Source of the DNA: Irpex lacteus
Taxonomy: Eukaryota > Basidiomycota > Agaricomycetes > Polyporales > Irpicaceae
Direction of reading: 5' to 3'
DNA: 64,000 bases
NCBI GenBank assembly: GCA_001986395.2
Contig: MQVO02000005.1
Span: 186,001-250,000 of the forward strand
How positions within the stretch are numbered: the first letter of the stretch is position 1; each line of letters starts with the position of its first letter. The position numbers and the translations under genes are program-made. Positions 25,122 through 36,900 of this stretch are shown piece after piece. Under the pieces are notes generated by a model. It ran no database searches. It saw nothing but the letters and a program-made list of their open reading frames with translations, and was not told the DNA's origin.

Positions 25122-27740
25122 TACTCTGTGCGGTGATGTTCTCTTGATAGCCTCTCCTTGCTTGTGTGTTGTAGTTGTATCCTGAAAGTTTTCTGACGGT
25201 CTTCTATGTTCCCATGCCTCTTCGTATCCTACTTGTTGATTTTTCTGTTGTATGCTCTCGGACCTGTTCTGAGGTTTCTTTTAATCTTGATCATTGATAT
25301 CACAGATACATACTGTACTCATATCCTGATTCGGAACAGTCTCCAATGGCCTCCAGTGTTCCTCGCTCATGTTGTACTTGTTGATCTGTTCCCGTCATGT
25401 GTCTTCAAATTTGTTCCTGCCTGGTTCTCATTGCCATAGATCTGTTTTGTCTGCTCCTACCAGTTTTTCCAGCACTTGTGTTCACTGTTATCTCTACTCC
25501 TTATCCAATATACATACCCATTGGTGCAATGAAGGACTCTTTGTGCCATGGTAGCACCATTGTGACGGAGCTGCAGCCTAGATACTATAATATTTCTTGA
25601 TTGCACGTGGTCAAAGAATCCCGAGACTCTGGGAGGTTGTGCGAGTAAACAATTCCATTTCAACTTAGATGGCAGTACACGTCAACCATAAAACAGGAGC
25701 TGCCGCAGCTGCGCGACTCCACGACTCCACGATGCCAGCAGCACTTGCAATGACCGTCGGCAGTCCATCCTAGCTGGATAGTAAAACAGTTCGTCAGTCT
25801 CGACACGACTCGTAGTTCAGATCCACATACTTCATGAAGGTTGTCATAGATTGCACAAAGCCGGCAAGGACTTGGGCATCATGTCAGTGTCCTTTGTTGT
25901 GTCGAGCTTGTCTATAAGTGGCCTTGAAAGGATATGGGCATCACCAGAAGATCGATGTGTCCGTTGAAAATACGCTCGCGGACCCGCAGCCAAGATAAGC
26001 GAGTGATGACAAGAGATCCGGGGCTCGCACCAACATCGAGCGAGAAAGCAGATCCATGCCTACGACGCGAATATTGCCCGAGACGCGGAAACCCGATATT
26101 CAGAGACAAGTTTGAGGCTTCGACGGCCATACAGTTGCAGGCAATGTGCTGACTAGTATGCGCGAGCGGAGGCGACAGCGAGACTCTCGAGCACAAGGGT
26201 CGAACATGACTCCGGGACGAGCCAGTAAGATGCGACTTCGTAGCGCCCCCGAATCGCCGCACAGCGACGTTGAAGCTCGTTTTCTCCCGACGTCTTCAGC
26301 TGGGATGTGTCTTGGCAGATATCTCGACCATACGAGTTTGGACGGGGAGACGTAGTGGGCAGAGGATTCGCCGCGATGGAACCTAGAACGCAGGCTTGTC
26401 GAAAACGTTAGACAGATCAGCCGTCGTGGCACGGGACGTGTGGATGGCATCGAGAGTGAGCTCGTACCGCGATTTGTATACGAGGACACCAGGCTGAGTC
26501 TCCGACATGGTTGTTCGGGTGTTTCGCGTACGGAAGGCTGCAGGTAGTAGGCAACGCGGGGTATATCCGACTGGCTGATAACCGCGATAACGGCCCAGGG
26601 CGTATCATTGAAAAGCTGATCGCGCGGTGTCAATGTCGTCAAAGGTCGTACAGAAGCCTTGAGACAAACCTTGACCTCGTCGTATTGCGTCTACTTTCGC
26701 TGGAACGCCGACGAATTGTCCCACCAGGGCTCTGGTGTTGCCAGCCCGCTATTTGCTGCTACGAAAGTGCCATAGAGGGGTAGCAATAAGGCGATGATGA
26801 TGGTTGAAACGGGGAAGGACGCTGACGAGGGCCGTGGCGAGTTTGGGCTCTGTTGAGCTGATCTGGCGGCGGGGACAGCCTCGGGGGAGGCGATATCAAA
26901 ATGACTATGGACAGAGGATGTGGAACATATTGGTCAGAAGGAGGTGAGTGCGAATATGGTACACGGTTCCCTACCCGTAAGTTCTCCCGAGTCGCGCGCG
27001 ATGAGAACTGCGAGCGTCTCGTCAACCGCAAGGGGAGGATACTCTTACTCACTTGGCGTCTTAGTAGACAGCTCAGGACTGCCGATTACCGTCGGAAAGC
27101 CTACGTCCAGTCAGAGTATGCTGGGCGAGGCATAGCGATCGAATCGAGACCAACGTACTTACCTCGAAGTAATCGGCGTGAGAGCTGACTTGAATTAAAC
27201 TCGCTACGCGTTGTGATGTCGTGTGCCGAGAGAGAGCTTGAAGATAGAGGCTAGGAGCAAGATCTACGCGACAGATTGAGAGATCTCCTTCAGGATCACC
27301 GTCATGTTGAGGACGTACAGGTATCATGACGATCGCATAGACCTACGAATCCAGACATGATGGGCACCACCGCTCTACTGAGCTACTCACAACGCATCGT
27401 CGTCAGTGATCACAGCGGTAAGGCAAAGTATATGGTACGCACCGTGTGCAGTTCTCACCCGAGCCTAAGCATGATTCGAAGTCATAATCCGTCTGCGAGA
27501 TGAGAAAATTGCAATCGCGCTCTTGACCCCGTTGTCTGCGCTTATCGATGTCAGTTGGCCGTAGTGCGTGAGCGAGCTGGCTTGATAGGCGTTATTTGCA
27601 ATAGTCTTCGCGCGGGACTGTTGGGACGACGCATAGTCACGGTATCGAGGTCGCGAAGTGACCAACGCTAATGTGCGACGCAGAGGACGACATGTGTACT
27701 ACTAGCGACGATCTCACTGTAACGTGCGTAGTCAGTTATG
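25122..27740. repeat. Downstream spacer of CHAT gene 2 (shared with unit 2)
   Basis: Collinear with about 60,604-63,180 behind CHAT gene 3. Examples are TGTTCCTGCCTGGTTCTCAT, TACCCATTGGTGCAAT, TATAAGTGGCCTTGAAAGGA and CGCAGGCTTGTCGAAAAC. No ORF is conserved between the copies, so I call no gene. Together with the X repeat and the CHAT gene it completes the 9.1-kb unit. Confidence 0.7.
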
Positions 27741-30700
27741 AACATATCACGCATAGCTTTTGGAATCTCACCACTAACCTCGTGCATAGCCCCATTCGCT
27801 GCCTGTGCATGGATCCAACTTGCAGTCGACGTCGCTTGGTGAAGGGCCAACAGGACAAGGAACGAGCAGAGGAGACGTTAAGCGAGAGAAAGACAGAGCA
27901 CGGGCGACGACGACGAGTAGAAAATCCCGTTGCAGACCACGCCCATCGTCGCTCTCTCACACCGTGCTCATGGGGTCAGTCGGTGGGAAGAAGAAGGGAG
28001 CCAACCTTGCGTGGGCGCCTGGGACTGGCAAACAGCGATTTGGTTCGTGTTTCGGGTCTCCTAGTCTCTCTCGTTCTCACTGCTCACGACGACGACGTCG
28101 ATGAAGCTGAGCCCGTTCACCAAGCCGCTGCACGCCTAGCCTACCTCCCTCCGCTACTACCACGACACGACGACTAGCTCCCTCAGCCGGCTGACGACTC
28201 AACTTCGCTGAGGCTTTCGCTCACCCGCGTGCTTGATCGACTCATCCAATCGTGTGGCCATTTGTTGGGGAATTCACCGCCCCGTGTGCTTGTAACTCGC
28301 TTGCAAGCATGAAGGAAGCGTGCCATGCAATGAAGCTCAGAATACGTACCGGACGTCTTCGAGCTTGAAGGTGGACCAACGAGTGCGAGAGTTGGGACTG
28401 TTTAATGTTAAACGGTACGTTGACATCCAACATTAGACAGTCCTGTATTTATTTAGCCAACGACTGTTCTGATTATGCAGGTCATGCATGCCAGACCATC
28501 GCTCACGCCAGCTGTGTCCGTAATGTTCCCTCTACAACGTTTCGCTAGCCTCCATCACACTCGATCGTCACTCCTCGTTGCAAGCAACTCGCCGTGAGAA
28601 CCAACTCGTGTCCTGACTCAAATTACCTCGACCTACCGCGGGATTACTCGTTGCCTCGACATCGAGCAGGAAGAAATCGAGCTCACATTGGGGTATCGAG
28701 ATTGGAGAGATGGTTAAGGTGCGTCCCACGCTGTTGAGATCCGTACCACTATCTGACGCGGTGTGTATAGTGGGTATATAGTGGTCACCGATGCACGCAG
28801 TCGTGCATAGAGAGGTGACTTGCCTCTCGTCGACAGGACACGTACGAGACATACGACGACTGGCTCAACAGACTGCAATAGAGACACCTTGTACCGTATG
28901 TAACCCTTCTAGGCCTCTTCGCCACTAATCACGACTCGTCTTCCACCTCATTCAACTCCATCTTTCGTCTGAACTATCCTGAGAGATGTTTCGCTCATCC
29001 GATCCACCTCCCTGAAGCACACCCGGCCCTTCACCATCTCAACGACCGGTTCATGTCCATCGTGTTCTCCTCGTCTACCAGACCACGCCCCGGCTTTGGA
29101 CTTACAAGTCGCATATACAGCCGCATACGAACCACCGAAGCGTTGTGGGAAATCCCAACTCGTCGTAACCCGTCTACGCCGCTCAAACACCCCCACCCGT
29201 CACTGACAATCGCAACGACCAATACCACGGGACCCTCGCATGCTCTTCCTGTACTCAACTACACCCTCGTCCTACGCTCACGCGTCACGCATACAGCCGC
29301 ATACAACCCATCGTCAATTCACCGCTAAACGAACTACGGACGTGAGCAGTTATTACGGGGTTTTTGCGGTTGCTGGTTGACGGAGAGGGCGATATTCGGT
29401 GAGTCCACATGCAGTCCACATCCGCAAGAGTGCATATTGTTGATCGTCGTCCTTTGCAGGGGCCCACTCACCTACCCTCGGGCTGGTCGTTCTCGATTGA
29501 GCGCATCGACATGATGAGCCTACAACCTCGCTCGAGACTTCTTCTGGTGAGTCACCACCCTTCGCACTCGCTCAACGCTGATGACACATCGGCAGTGTCG
29601 CTACGGATTCTCGAAGGCTACAATACTTCGCGCGATGGACCCAAATCGACGTCTCTTAGTTCACGACGCATGCATGCGCGTTTGCACAGTTCCTAATCGA
29701 CGAGGTACGCACCACTTCCACTGACGTGCTCCCGACGCTGACATAGACTGTCCTCGCGACCTTCGCCTCAACCAGTCCTCGTCCCACATCAACGCGTTGC
29801 TGCACTACACTCTCACTCTCGCGTGCGACCGCCGCAAGATAGTGCGTATCGCCTTCTCTCACGGTCCCTTCGACGCAGCTCACCCCTGGACCCTCCCAGA
29901 TCGTAGTTTGGTTGCACACTGAGCAATTCCCCCACTCGTGTTCGGTACAGCGATACGGGCTGCGGTGCACATCTCCTCGCATCACATATCTGTGGCGATA
30001 CCTCACATATCCGTGAGTCTTTCCGTATACAATAGAAGCCCTCTAAGATCTTGTTTATAGCCTCGACGACACCGGAAACGCGTATCTCCCGAGACAGTGA
30101 GTATTCGACTTCCAAGTACCCGTTACTCCTGCTAACGTGATCACGGTCTCAGTTATACGAAGCCTCGTTTCCATCTCGCTCAGACGCATTAATCGTAGCG
30201 CCTTCATCTCCGTCGTCCCGCAGCTCTCTCTCGATCGACAGATTCCAACTACTAGAGCATCAGCGACGCAGTTGACCGGGAAGAGGCCCCTGAGACTGTG
30301 CAAAGCCCTGTGTTGCGCAGCTTGCACTATCGCAAGCTGTCATAACACAGGGAATCATACCGAGTATAGAGTTCGTCACCGCCTTCCTTGTATTACGGTT
30401 TAATACCACTACTGACGCGTGTTCGCAGGTCTTCTCTCTTCCACTGACAGCTTCGCGAGCGTCCGCGTCAGACGTCGTCCGCGCGTGCGCTGGTGTCGCG
30501 AATGGCTGTCTTGCCTTCGGTCGAGCAGGTAGCGGTCTCGTCTCAGGCAAGTATTGGTGTTTCTCAATCTCGGATGTATCTGACGACATTTGACTATGAT
30601 AGGACAGCCCATCCTACGTGAGCAAAACCCACTGATTTCACGAAGCTGCGCGCGATCACCTCGCGACTTCCAGATACGGGCGGCAAACTGTCTGTAGACA

Positions 30701-30908
30701 CAGCCTGCGTCCTCGCTGTGTTCATATGGCGATCTTCTCGAATCCCGTGGTGGTCTATCGCAAGGAGGGCGACGAGTGGGAGCGAGGTATAAGAATCGCT
30801 CGTCCCTCGCCGTTGGATCTTCAGACCCGCAACCCGCTTCAAAGGTGTGTTTCCATATACTCAGTGTCGCCATTAATTGTGCCAATGTGTGGGATATAGC
30901 TCTCTGTA
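27741..30908. repeat. X repeat, copy 2 (interrupted at its right end)
   Basis: Collinear with 18,590-21,760: GACGAGTAGAAAATCCCGTT at about 27,913, AGATGGTTAAGGTGCGTCCC near 28,710, TCATGTCCATCGTGTTC near 29,050, CAACCCGCTTCAAAGGTGTG near 30,830, and GGGATATAGCTCTCTGTA at 30,891-30,908. Similarity stops abruptly there and the missing continuation (GCCTATCGCTACTC...) appears at 57,234. Confidence 0.75.
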
Positions 30909-30932
30909 CTTGTGGGAGTGTGGCCATCAAGT
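30908..30932 (-). repeat. Stem-loop at the 3' terminus of the element
   Basis: On the plus strand ACTTGTGG pairs with CCATCAAGT, an 8-bp stem with one bulged T, around a loop of about 8 nt. It lies between the host junction and the inner inverted repeat, at the end nearest the Rep-helicase stop. Helitron-type elements carry a 3' terminal hairpin in this position. Confidence 0.5.
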
Positions 30933-30940
30933 GGCAGGTA

Positions 30941-30953
30941 ACGATTCCTGAGT
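30941..30953 (+). repeat. Left (subterminal) copy of the 13-bp inverted repeat
   Basis: ACGATTCCTGAGT, the exact reverse complement of 57217-57229. Followed by an 11-nt T run and a TCAGCTGA palindrome. It lies 33 bp inside the left host junction and 34 bp from the Rep-helicase stop codon. Confidence 0.75.
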
Positions 30954-30986
30954 TTTTTTTTTCAGCTGAGCTTGCTAATAATCTCT

Positions 30987-33900
30987 TCAATTATCCGTCA
31001 TAAGATTGTAAATAACCACTACTGCTTTTCTTCGACTAGGAGCAGTATGTAGTAGTTGTGGATGTATGTTATTTATATGTCCCTCATATCTTGAGTTTGA
31101 TCCTGTTTGAATTCCATCATTATACCAAACTCCACCGTCTGCATCAATAATTCGACAAGTAAAGTGAAATTCACCAAAATAAATAATACCTGACAGTCGG
31201 TAACTGTCATCATTGAACTGAATTTGTCTTTCAAAACGTACTTGTAGCTTCTCATCTAGTCGAATGTGTATAAAAGGAATCTTTGTAGTGTATCGATATT
31301 GGTATTCAGTTTGTGTCTTTTGGCACTGAGGACATTTAGTCTTGGTTTTTGTATTAAAAAATACATGCATCCAATTTGATATACATTGTCCGACTGGAGA
31401 TCCAGCTCTTATTGTTTTTTTTTTCCATACTTCATTGGTACAGTGTAGTAACATAAACTGATTTAATGCTTTAGACTTAACCTCCTGCATACAATTTTTA
31501 CAGTAAAGCACTTTCTTGCCTGCTGCTCTGCTTGAGTTTAACATGTAATAGCACAGCTCATGTATATCTGCTCCTTCTCGAGATAATGGAAATTGGCTAG
31601 GATAGTCATCACATAGTAATTGACGAATCGCTTGTCTTTTCATTTCCAACGTGGTATTATCTTCTGATCTGAACATCAAATTAAAACTTTGAAGATATTT
31701 GTCTCCAAGTTCTATGATATTTATCCAATCAAATGGTGTAGTACGTAGTATGTTCAGTAAGATAGCAAATAAGCTATCATACGCACAGCTGAATGTTTCT
31801 GCATGCCATATAAAGCCCATTGGACTGTTATCTATTGAGGCACCAATTTCTATTGCAGCACGTTTATTTGGCCTATTCAATGCTTCGCTGTGTTTCCGTT
31901 TACGCTGGACTTGTTTTGATAAAGAACTTAGTTCTGGTGATTGTTCCTGTTCTTTAGTAGCAATATAGTTCAGTTTATTTGGTACATTATGAATCTCATT
32001 TTTTTTACGCTTATTTGATGGCGACCTTTTAGGAGCGATACTCGTTTGTGTTAGACTTGTTGTTCCTTTTGCTGTTATGTACTTGGGAAGTGATTTGTTT
32101 GACGTGTTTAAGTGAAGCTCTTTTGTGTCAGAAGCCTTAGTTTTGTCAGATTTGTCTGCTTTCTTGTGATCTATAATTTCCCACTGTGCCTCATCAAATG
32201 GATCTGACAATATGTATGGTTCTTTGGAGTTCCATTTTAATGGAGCTGGCATATACTGTGGCACATATAGAGCTCCAGCTTTTTGACGATATGAAGATAT
32301 CAAATGAGATCTAGTTTGACCTTTTACTCCTGTTGGCAATGTATTGTGGTAGCGTAATCTTGTGATCTCATCTAGGAGTTCCAATTCACGAAATTCTTGT
32401 CGCAAATAACCATCTAGACCACCAGTCATATATTTTGTTGAAAAATCACGTATGATTAAAGTACCTTCATATGTAGATCCTCTAGATAAGCAAGTATAAA
32501 TGGCTTGATGATTTCTGCAGTTTTGTATATCTACAACATTGTTTTGCCTTGTTCTTCCTTGTGAAGCAAAATCTGTCATGCCAAAATTTAGTAATATAGG
32601 CACTTGTGTGCGTGTTATATCTATTGTTCGTCCATCGTGAATCTTACAAGTTATATTTATCGGCTCTGCAACAACTGGAACAACATTTTCTGGCAGACCA
32701 GGAAGTTGTATTGGTGTGGGATTTGCAGTTAGCTTCACAAATACCACTTCCAACATATTGTGATTCATATCCAAAGGTCTACTTTTCCAACCTACTACTA
32801 TACCTTCTGCTCCATTAGTCACACTACATTCTGTTGCTTTGTTTTTTTTTATCATAACTGGCATTCCGACGCAAAGAGCTATTTTTCCTGGATGATGACT
32901 TGTGCTACTTGGAGGTAAGTTCCACAAGTATTGCTGATCATTGATTGTTAAAATATTATTCTTTCGCAGTGGATCAATGTGTTTTATCTCTGTCTTCATT
33001 TTTTGTTTGCGTTCTTTTGTATTTGTGTGAAGTCTATCCAAGGAATAAAAGTGATCCAGATTTTGTTTGAATTCTTTGACAAAACGAATGCTTCCCAGAT
33101 CATTCAATTTATCTCGTATGGCATTGTATGTGCATACAACAGATACATTACGAAATCTGTTGTCTGACCATTTAGGGCTATTATCAGACCTGCCGGCAAT
33201 TCGTTTACGTAGAAAGGCTATATCTTCAGTTGTGCATGACTTGTAACGTAAATTCTCAAGTAAAGTGCGGAACTTAGCATCATCGGTTGATTGAGATCGT
33301 TGTCTCATATTTTGACGTAAAATGACTACAGTTGTGAATTGGTGCCATAATGCTTTTCCTATTGAGGCTTCCTGTTCAATGTATGATGACGTGTGGTGAA
33401 TAACTGATTCTACTTGAGCAGCGTATAAAGATTTGCCTGAGCCTGCTGGAGGGAGTTGTGCAAAGTCTCCAGCTAAAATCATATTTTTACTGCCAAATGG
33501 ATTCATTTCATTTCCAGTGGCTTTGCACATTTTTTTACATATATTATATAAGCTTCGACAGTCCAGCATAGATACTTCATCTAGGAAAATATAGTCAACA
33601 TTTTGTAAGTTTGCTCTCACTTCAGTCAGATTTGTTATTTTTTCTTCACTTTCTTTATTAAATGTATTCATGCCTAGGAATGAATGATATGTTGATCCTC
33701 CTATAAGCGATGCAGCAGCACCGGTAGGTGCAATGCAAGTAAATCTGTACTCTTCTTTGCGATCCGTAAAGAATTGTATAAGAGCCTTTATAACTTGGGA
33801 TTTACCAGTCCCAGCCATGCCTCCAAGATACATTTTCAGCTGTGTTGGATTCTTTAAAGTAGCATGATTTGCTACAATTTTGAAAGCTCTTGATTGTTCA

Positions 33901-36900
33901 TCATTCAGGGTAAAGTTTTTGCTTATAACTTCGATCATATCTCGATCTTCCTTTAACTTTGGTTTAAACATTTTGCTAAAATAAGATTCATCCACTATCT
34001 TGACTGTTCCTTCACTGTCCTCTTCATTTGTATTTGTGTTATCTGATGAGATGTTAGTTGTTTTCTTAAATCTGCTTTGTAATATTGAGTCTCTCTTTTT
34101 GATTAATGTTTCATGCCAATGCTTTGCATCCTCGTTAGTGTCTATGCTATCTGGTAAAGTATCCATCAGTTCTGAATCAGTATTAGCAAAATTGTCAAGT
34201 AATCCATTTTCTTCTGCTAATGCCTCTGTTTCTGCCATTCGCTGTAAACTCAACAATGCAGAATTGGAATAATTATAAGATTCTGTATCATCAGGGTCAA
34301 AATTAGTGAATTCATTATAATCATTATTATCGTGCCTATCAAGCCATTCAGTCGTTTGACTATCAATGTTAAATGGCCATTGGGAGTGATCAACATTGTG
34401 TAATCGTCTTTGTGCAGCATAATCATCTCGAGCATCGTTGCATTCGTATCTCAAATTAAAATATTTCATAATATTGCGTTCTTGTTGTGAAAAACTATAT
34501 CTCTCAAATTCCTCGTTCCACGATTGATCATTTGATTTGAGCTCGAGACCTGTTCGCCATGGGCGAAAAAATGTTAACATTGTCATACAGTATTCTTCCC
34601 GGTTTCCCCTATCATGTCTGGGTAATGTACCTCCTATAAAGTCTGGAACTTTTGCTTTAGATTTAGGTAGCATGTGTACTTTGTACGTTTGATACTGTGG
34701 ATGCTCAGGTAAGAAATCGTCATATTTATAATATTCAGCCTGTTCGACTGAACGTGAAAGTGATTGCATACTAATCTGGCTGTTATTGTTTGCTGTATGG
34801 TGACTCGAATCAAAGCTGACTTCATTGTCGCTATTGGTATCTTCACTGGAGTCATCTTCACTGTCGGTATTGGCATCACTTGTGTCTTCACTAGAGTCAT
34901 CCTCACTTTCTTCACTTTCTTCACTGGAGTCATCCTCACTTTCACTACTTGCTTTTTTATAGGATATGTATTCAGCTTTATTGTATTTACTTTCATGTTC
35001 AAACCTACTACTTTGAATATTGTCACTATCGTCATCTATTATCTGTTTATTAATGTGAGGTGTTATGTTTTTGTCTGGGAGCTCACTCCAGTGGGCAACA
35101 CCCATTTGGTTCAAATAAATATCTAACGCTTTCAATTCATCGCTGTTATCTAATGTTTCCCAAGTAGTATCCCCGGCCTCCCACTGAATCAAAAACATCA
35201 ATGTTTTGCCACTTGTGCGTGGTTTATTTTTCCATTTGTGATCTATGATATGATCAACTCGCCATAGCTTATTATTTGATTTTCTATTAGACTTTGTATT
35301 ACTTGCAACTTTGCTGCACTTAGTTTTGTTAGACATACTGATCCATTCGTAGAGATTTACTTGTTCATATTTTTTGGGTCGATACACATAATCCAATACA
35401 GGTGATATGCCAACAAATCCATTTTTGTTTTTAGCTATTATCACCTTTTCATCATGAGTCAATTCGGTATCTTTGTCAAATGTAGTGTCACGATTGGCAG
35501 AAGTCATGACAGAATCCCACTCATTTTTAACTGCATCCACATAGGGCCTCCAGTAGAATCGTTGAAACAAATGACTAGTGTAATGATCTGCGTGCTTTAG
35601 CAGATACATTGATGCCATTGGCGAACCTATTTCACTTTTGGCAGTTAAAGCGTTGACAATCTTTGTTATCACTGAGCGTCCTTTTTTCAATCGATCGTCT
35701 CCTTGTACCGGTTCTTCCATATTTCGGGTAAAGATAGTTTTGACTGCATCAAAAATGACATGTGTTTTTAGTGGTGATTTAGTAATATAATCTGTTACAT
35801 ACGCTATGACTGATTTTATAGCAGTACCAGATTGTAGACTTGTTACGTCTGTATTACATCTAAGCAAATATGTTAGATCAGGACTAAATGTGTTCAACCA
35901 TGCTTCTCCTTTTTTCAATATAAGTGCGCCAGATTCAATATCCACTGTTGTCTCTACATGAACCTCTCGTGGAAATCGAGCTTTACAGACTTTGTATTTG
36001 TTACTGAGACAGCGATCTTTATGGCATTCATGTACGTTTGAGAGATACAACAATTCGTCAGTTTCTATATCCTTGTTTTTAATTGTCTGTATCGCTTTCA
36101 AGCATGTCTCACATTTTTTGCACTCCAATTTACAGAAGTTGTCCAGTTCTGTAGGCAATCTTAATGTCGGAGGTGTGTTGGCTGAGTTTGACTTGTATTT
36201 TTTGGTAACATGCATATCGATTTCTGTCATGGTACTTGTTACAAATTCCCCTTGATGGCAACTTTCTAAATATTGCACCATTCTTTTTTGAAATTCTGAC
36301 TCGTTATTCATTATCTTTTCCCTCAATTCTTGAGGGGTCAAGCTGTTTTTTATCCACACTAACATGTGCATATGCAAAGTTAATCTACCTTGTTGTTCTA
36401 CAGTTCCGTAATATCCTGAAGTAGGTCCATACAGACCGTTAGCATTGCTGTTATAGCCCAGTACATGTTTTATAAACATCTCTGTCATAAATTTGAAGAA
36501 TCTTGCTCCTGCTACCGGATTGTTAGCAATCAATCTAGTTCGCTCATCGGCATTAGGTATATTTGGCCAGAATCTTTGTTTAGTATCAGCATAATACAAA
36601 CATATTGGGTGGCTAACATCTGCTGGCGCAAATGTAATGAACCATGTGGGTGCACCTAAATAAGACGTCAAAGACCATATTTCATTACGCATTTTTCTGC
36701 GATTAGTTACAGAGCCGTCTACCTTTGTGGCTACGTAATCAATATCTGTTAATAAACGGAAACAGTTTCTCTCTTCTTCAGTTTCAGGTACGACCGGTCC
36801 TTCACTAGTTCTCTTTATTAAGTCATCCAATGTAGTAGCGTGGACATTCATTATTCTATTTACAACTTCTGAGAAGTTTTTCTTTTTTGTCAACAGAAAA

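Noticed and set aside
27340..27400. tRNA-like sequence on the minus strand (AGTAGCTCAGTAGAGCGG...)
   Set aside because: It has a box-A-like D-arm, but the T-arm does not match GGTTCGAATCC and no acceptor stem pairs. The collinear copy near 62,790 has lost the resemblance.
34764..35126. Hydrophobic antisense ORF with apparent membrane segments
   Set aside because: It is the complement of the acidic Ser/Glu/Asp run in the Rep-helicase, which produces hydrophobic codons by chance.
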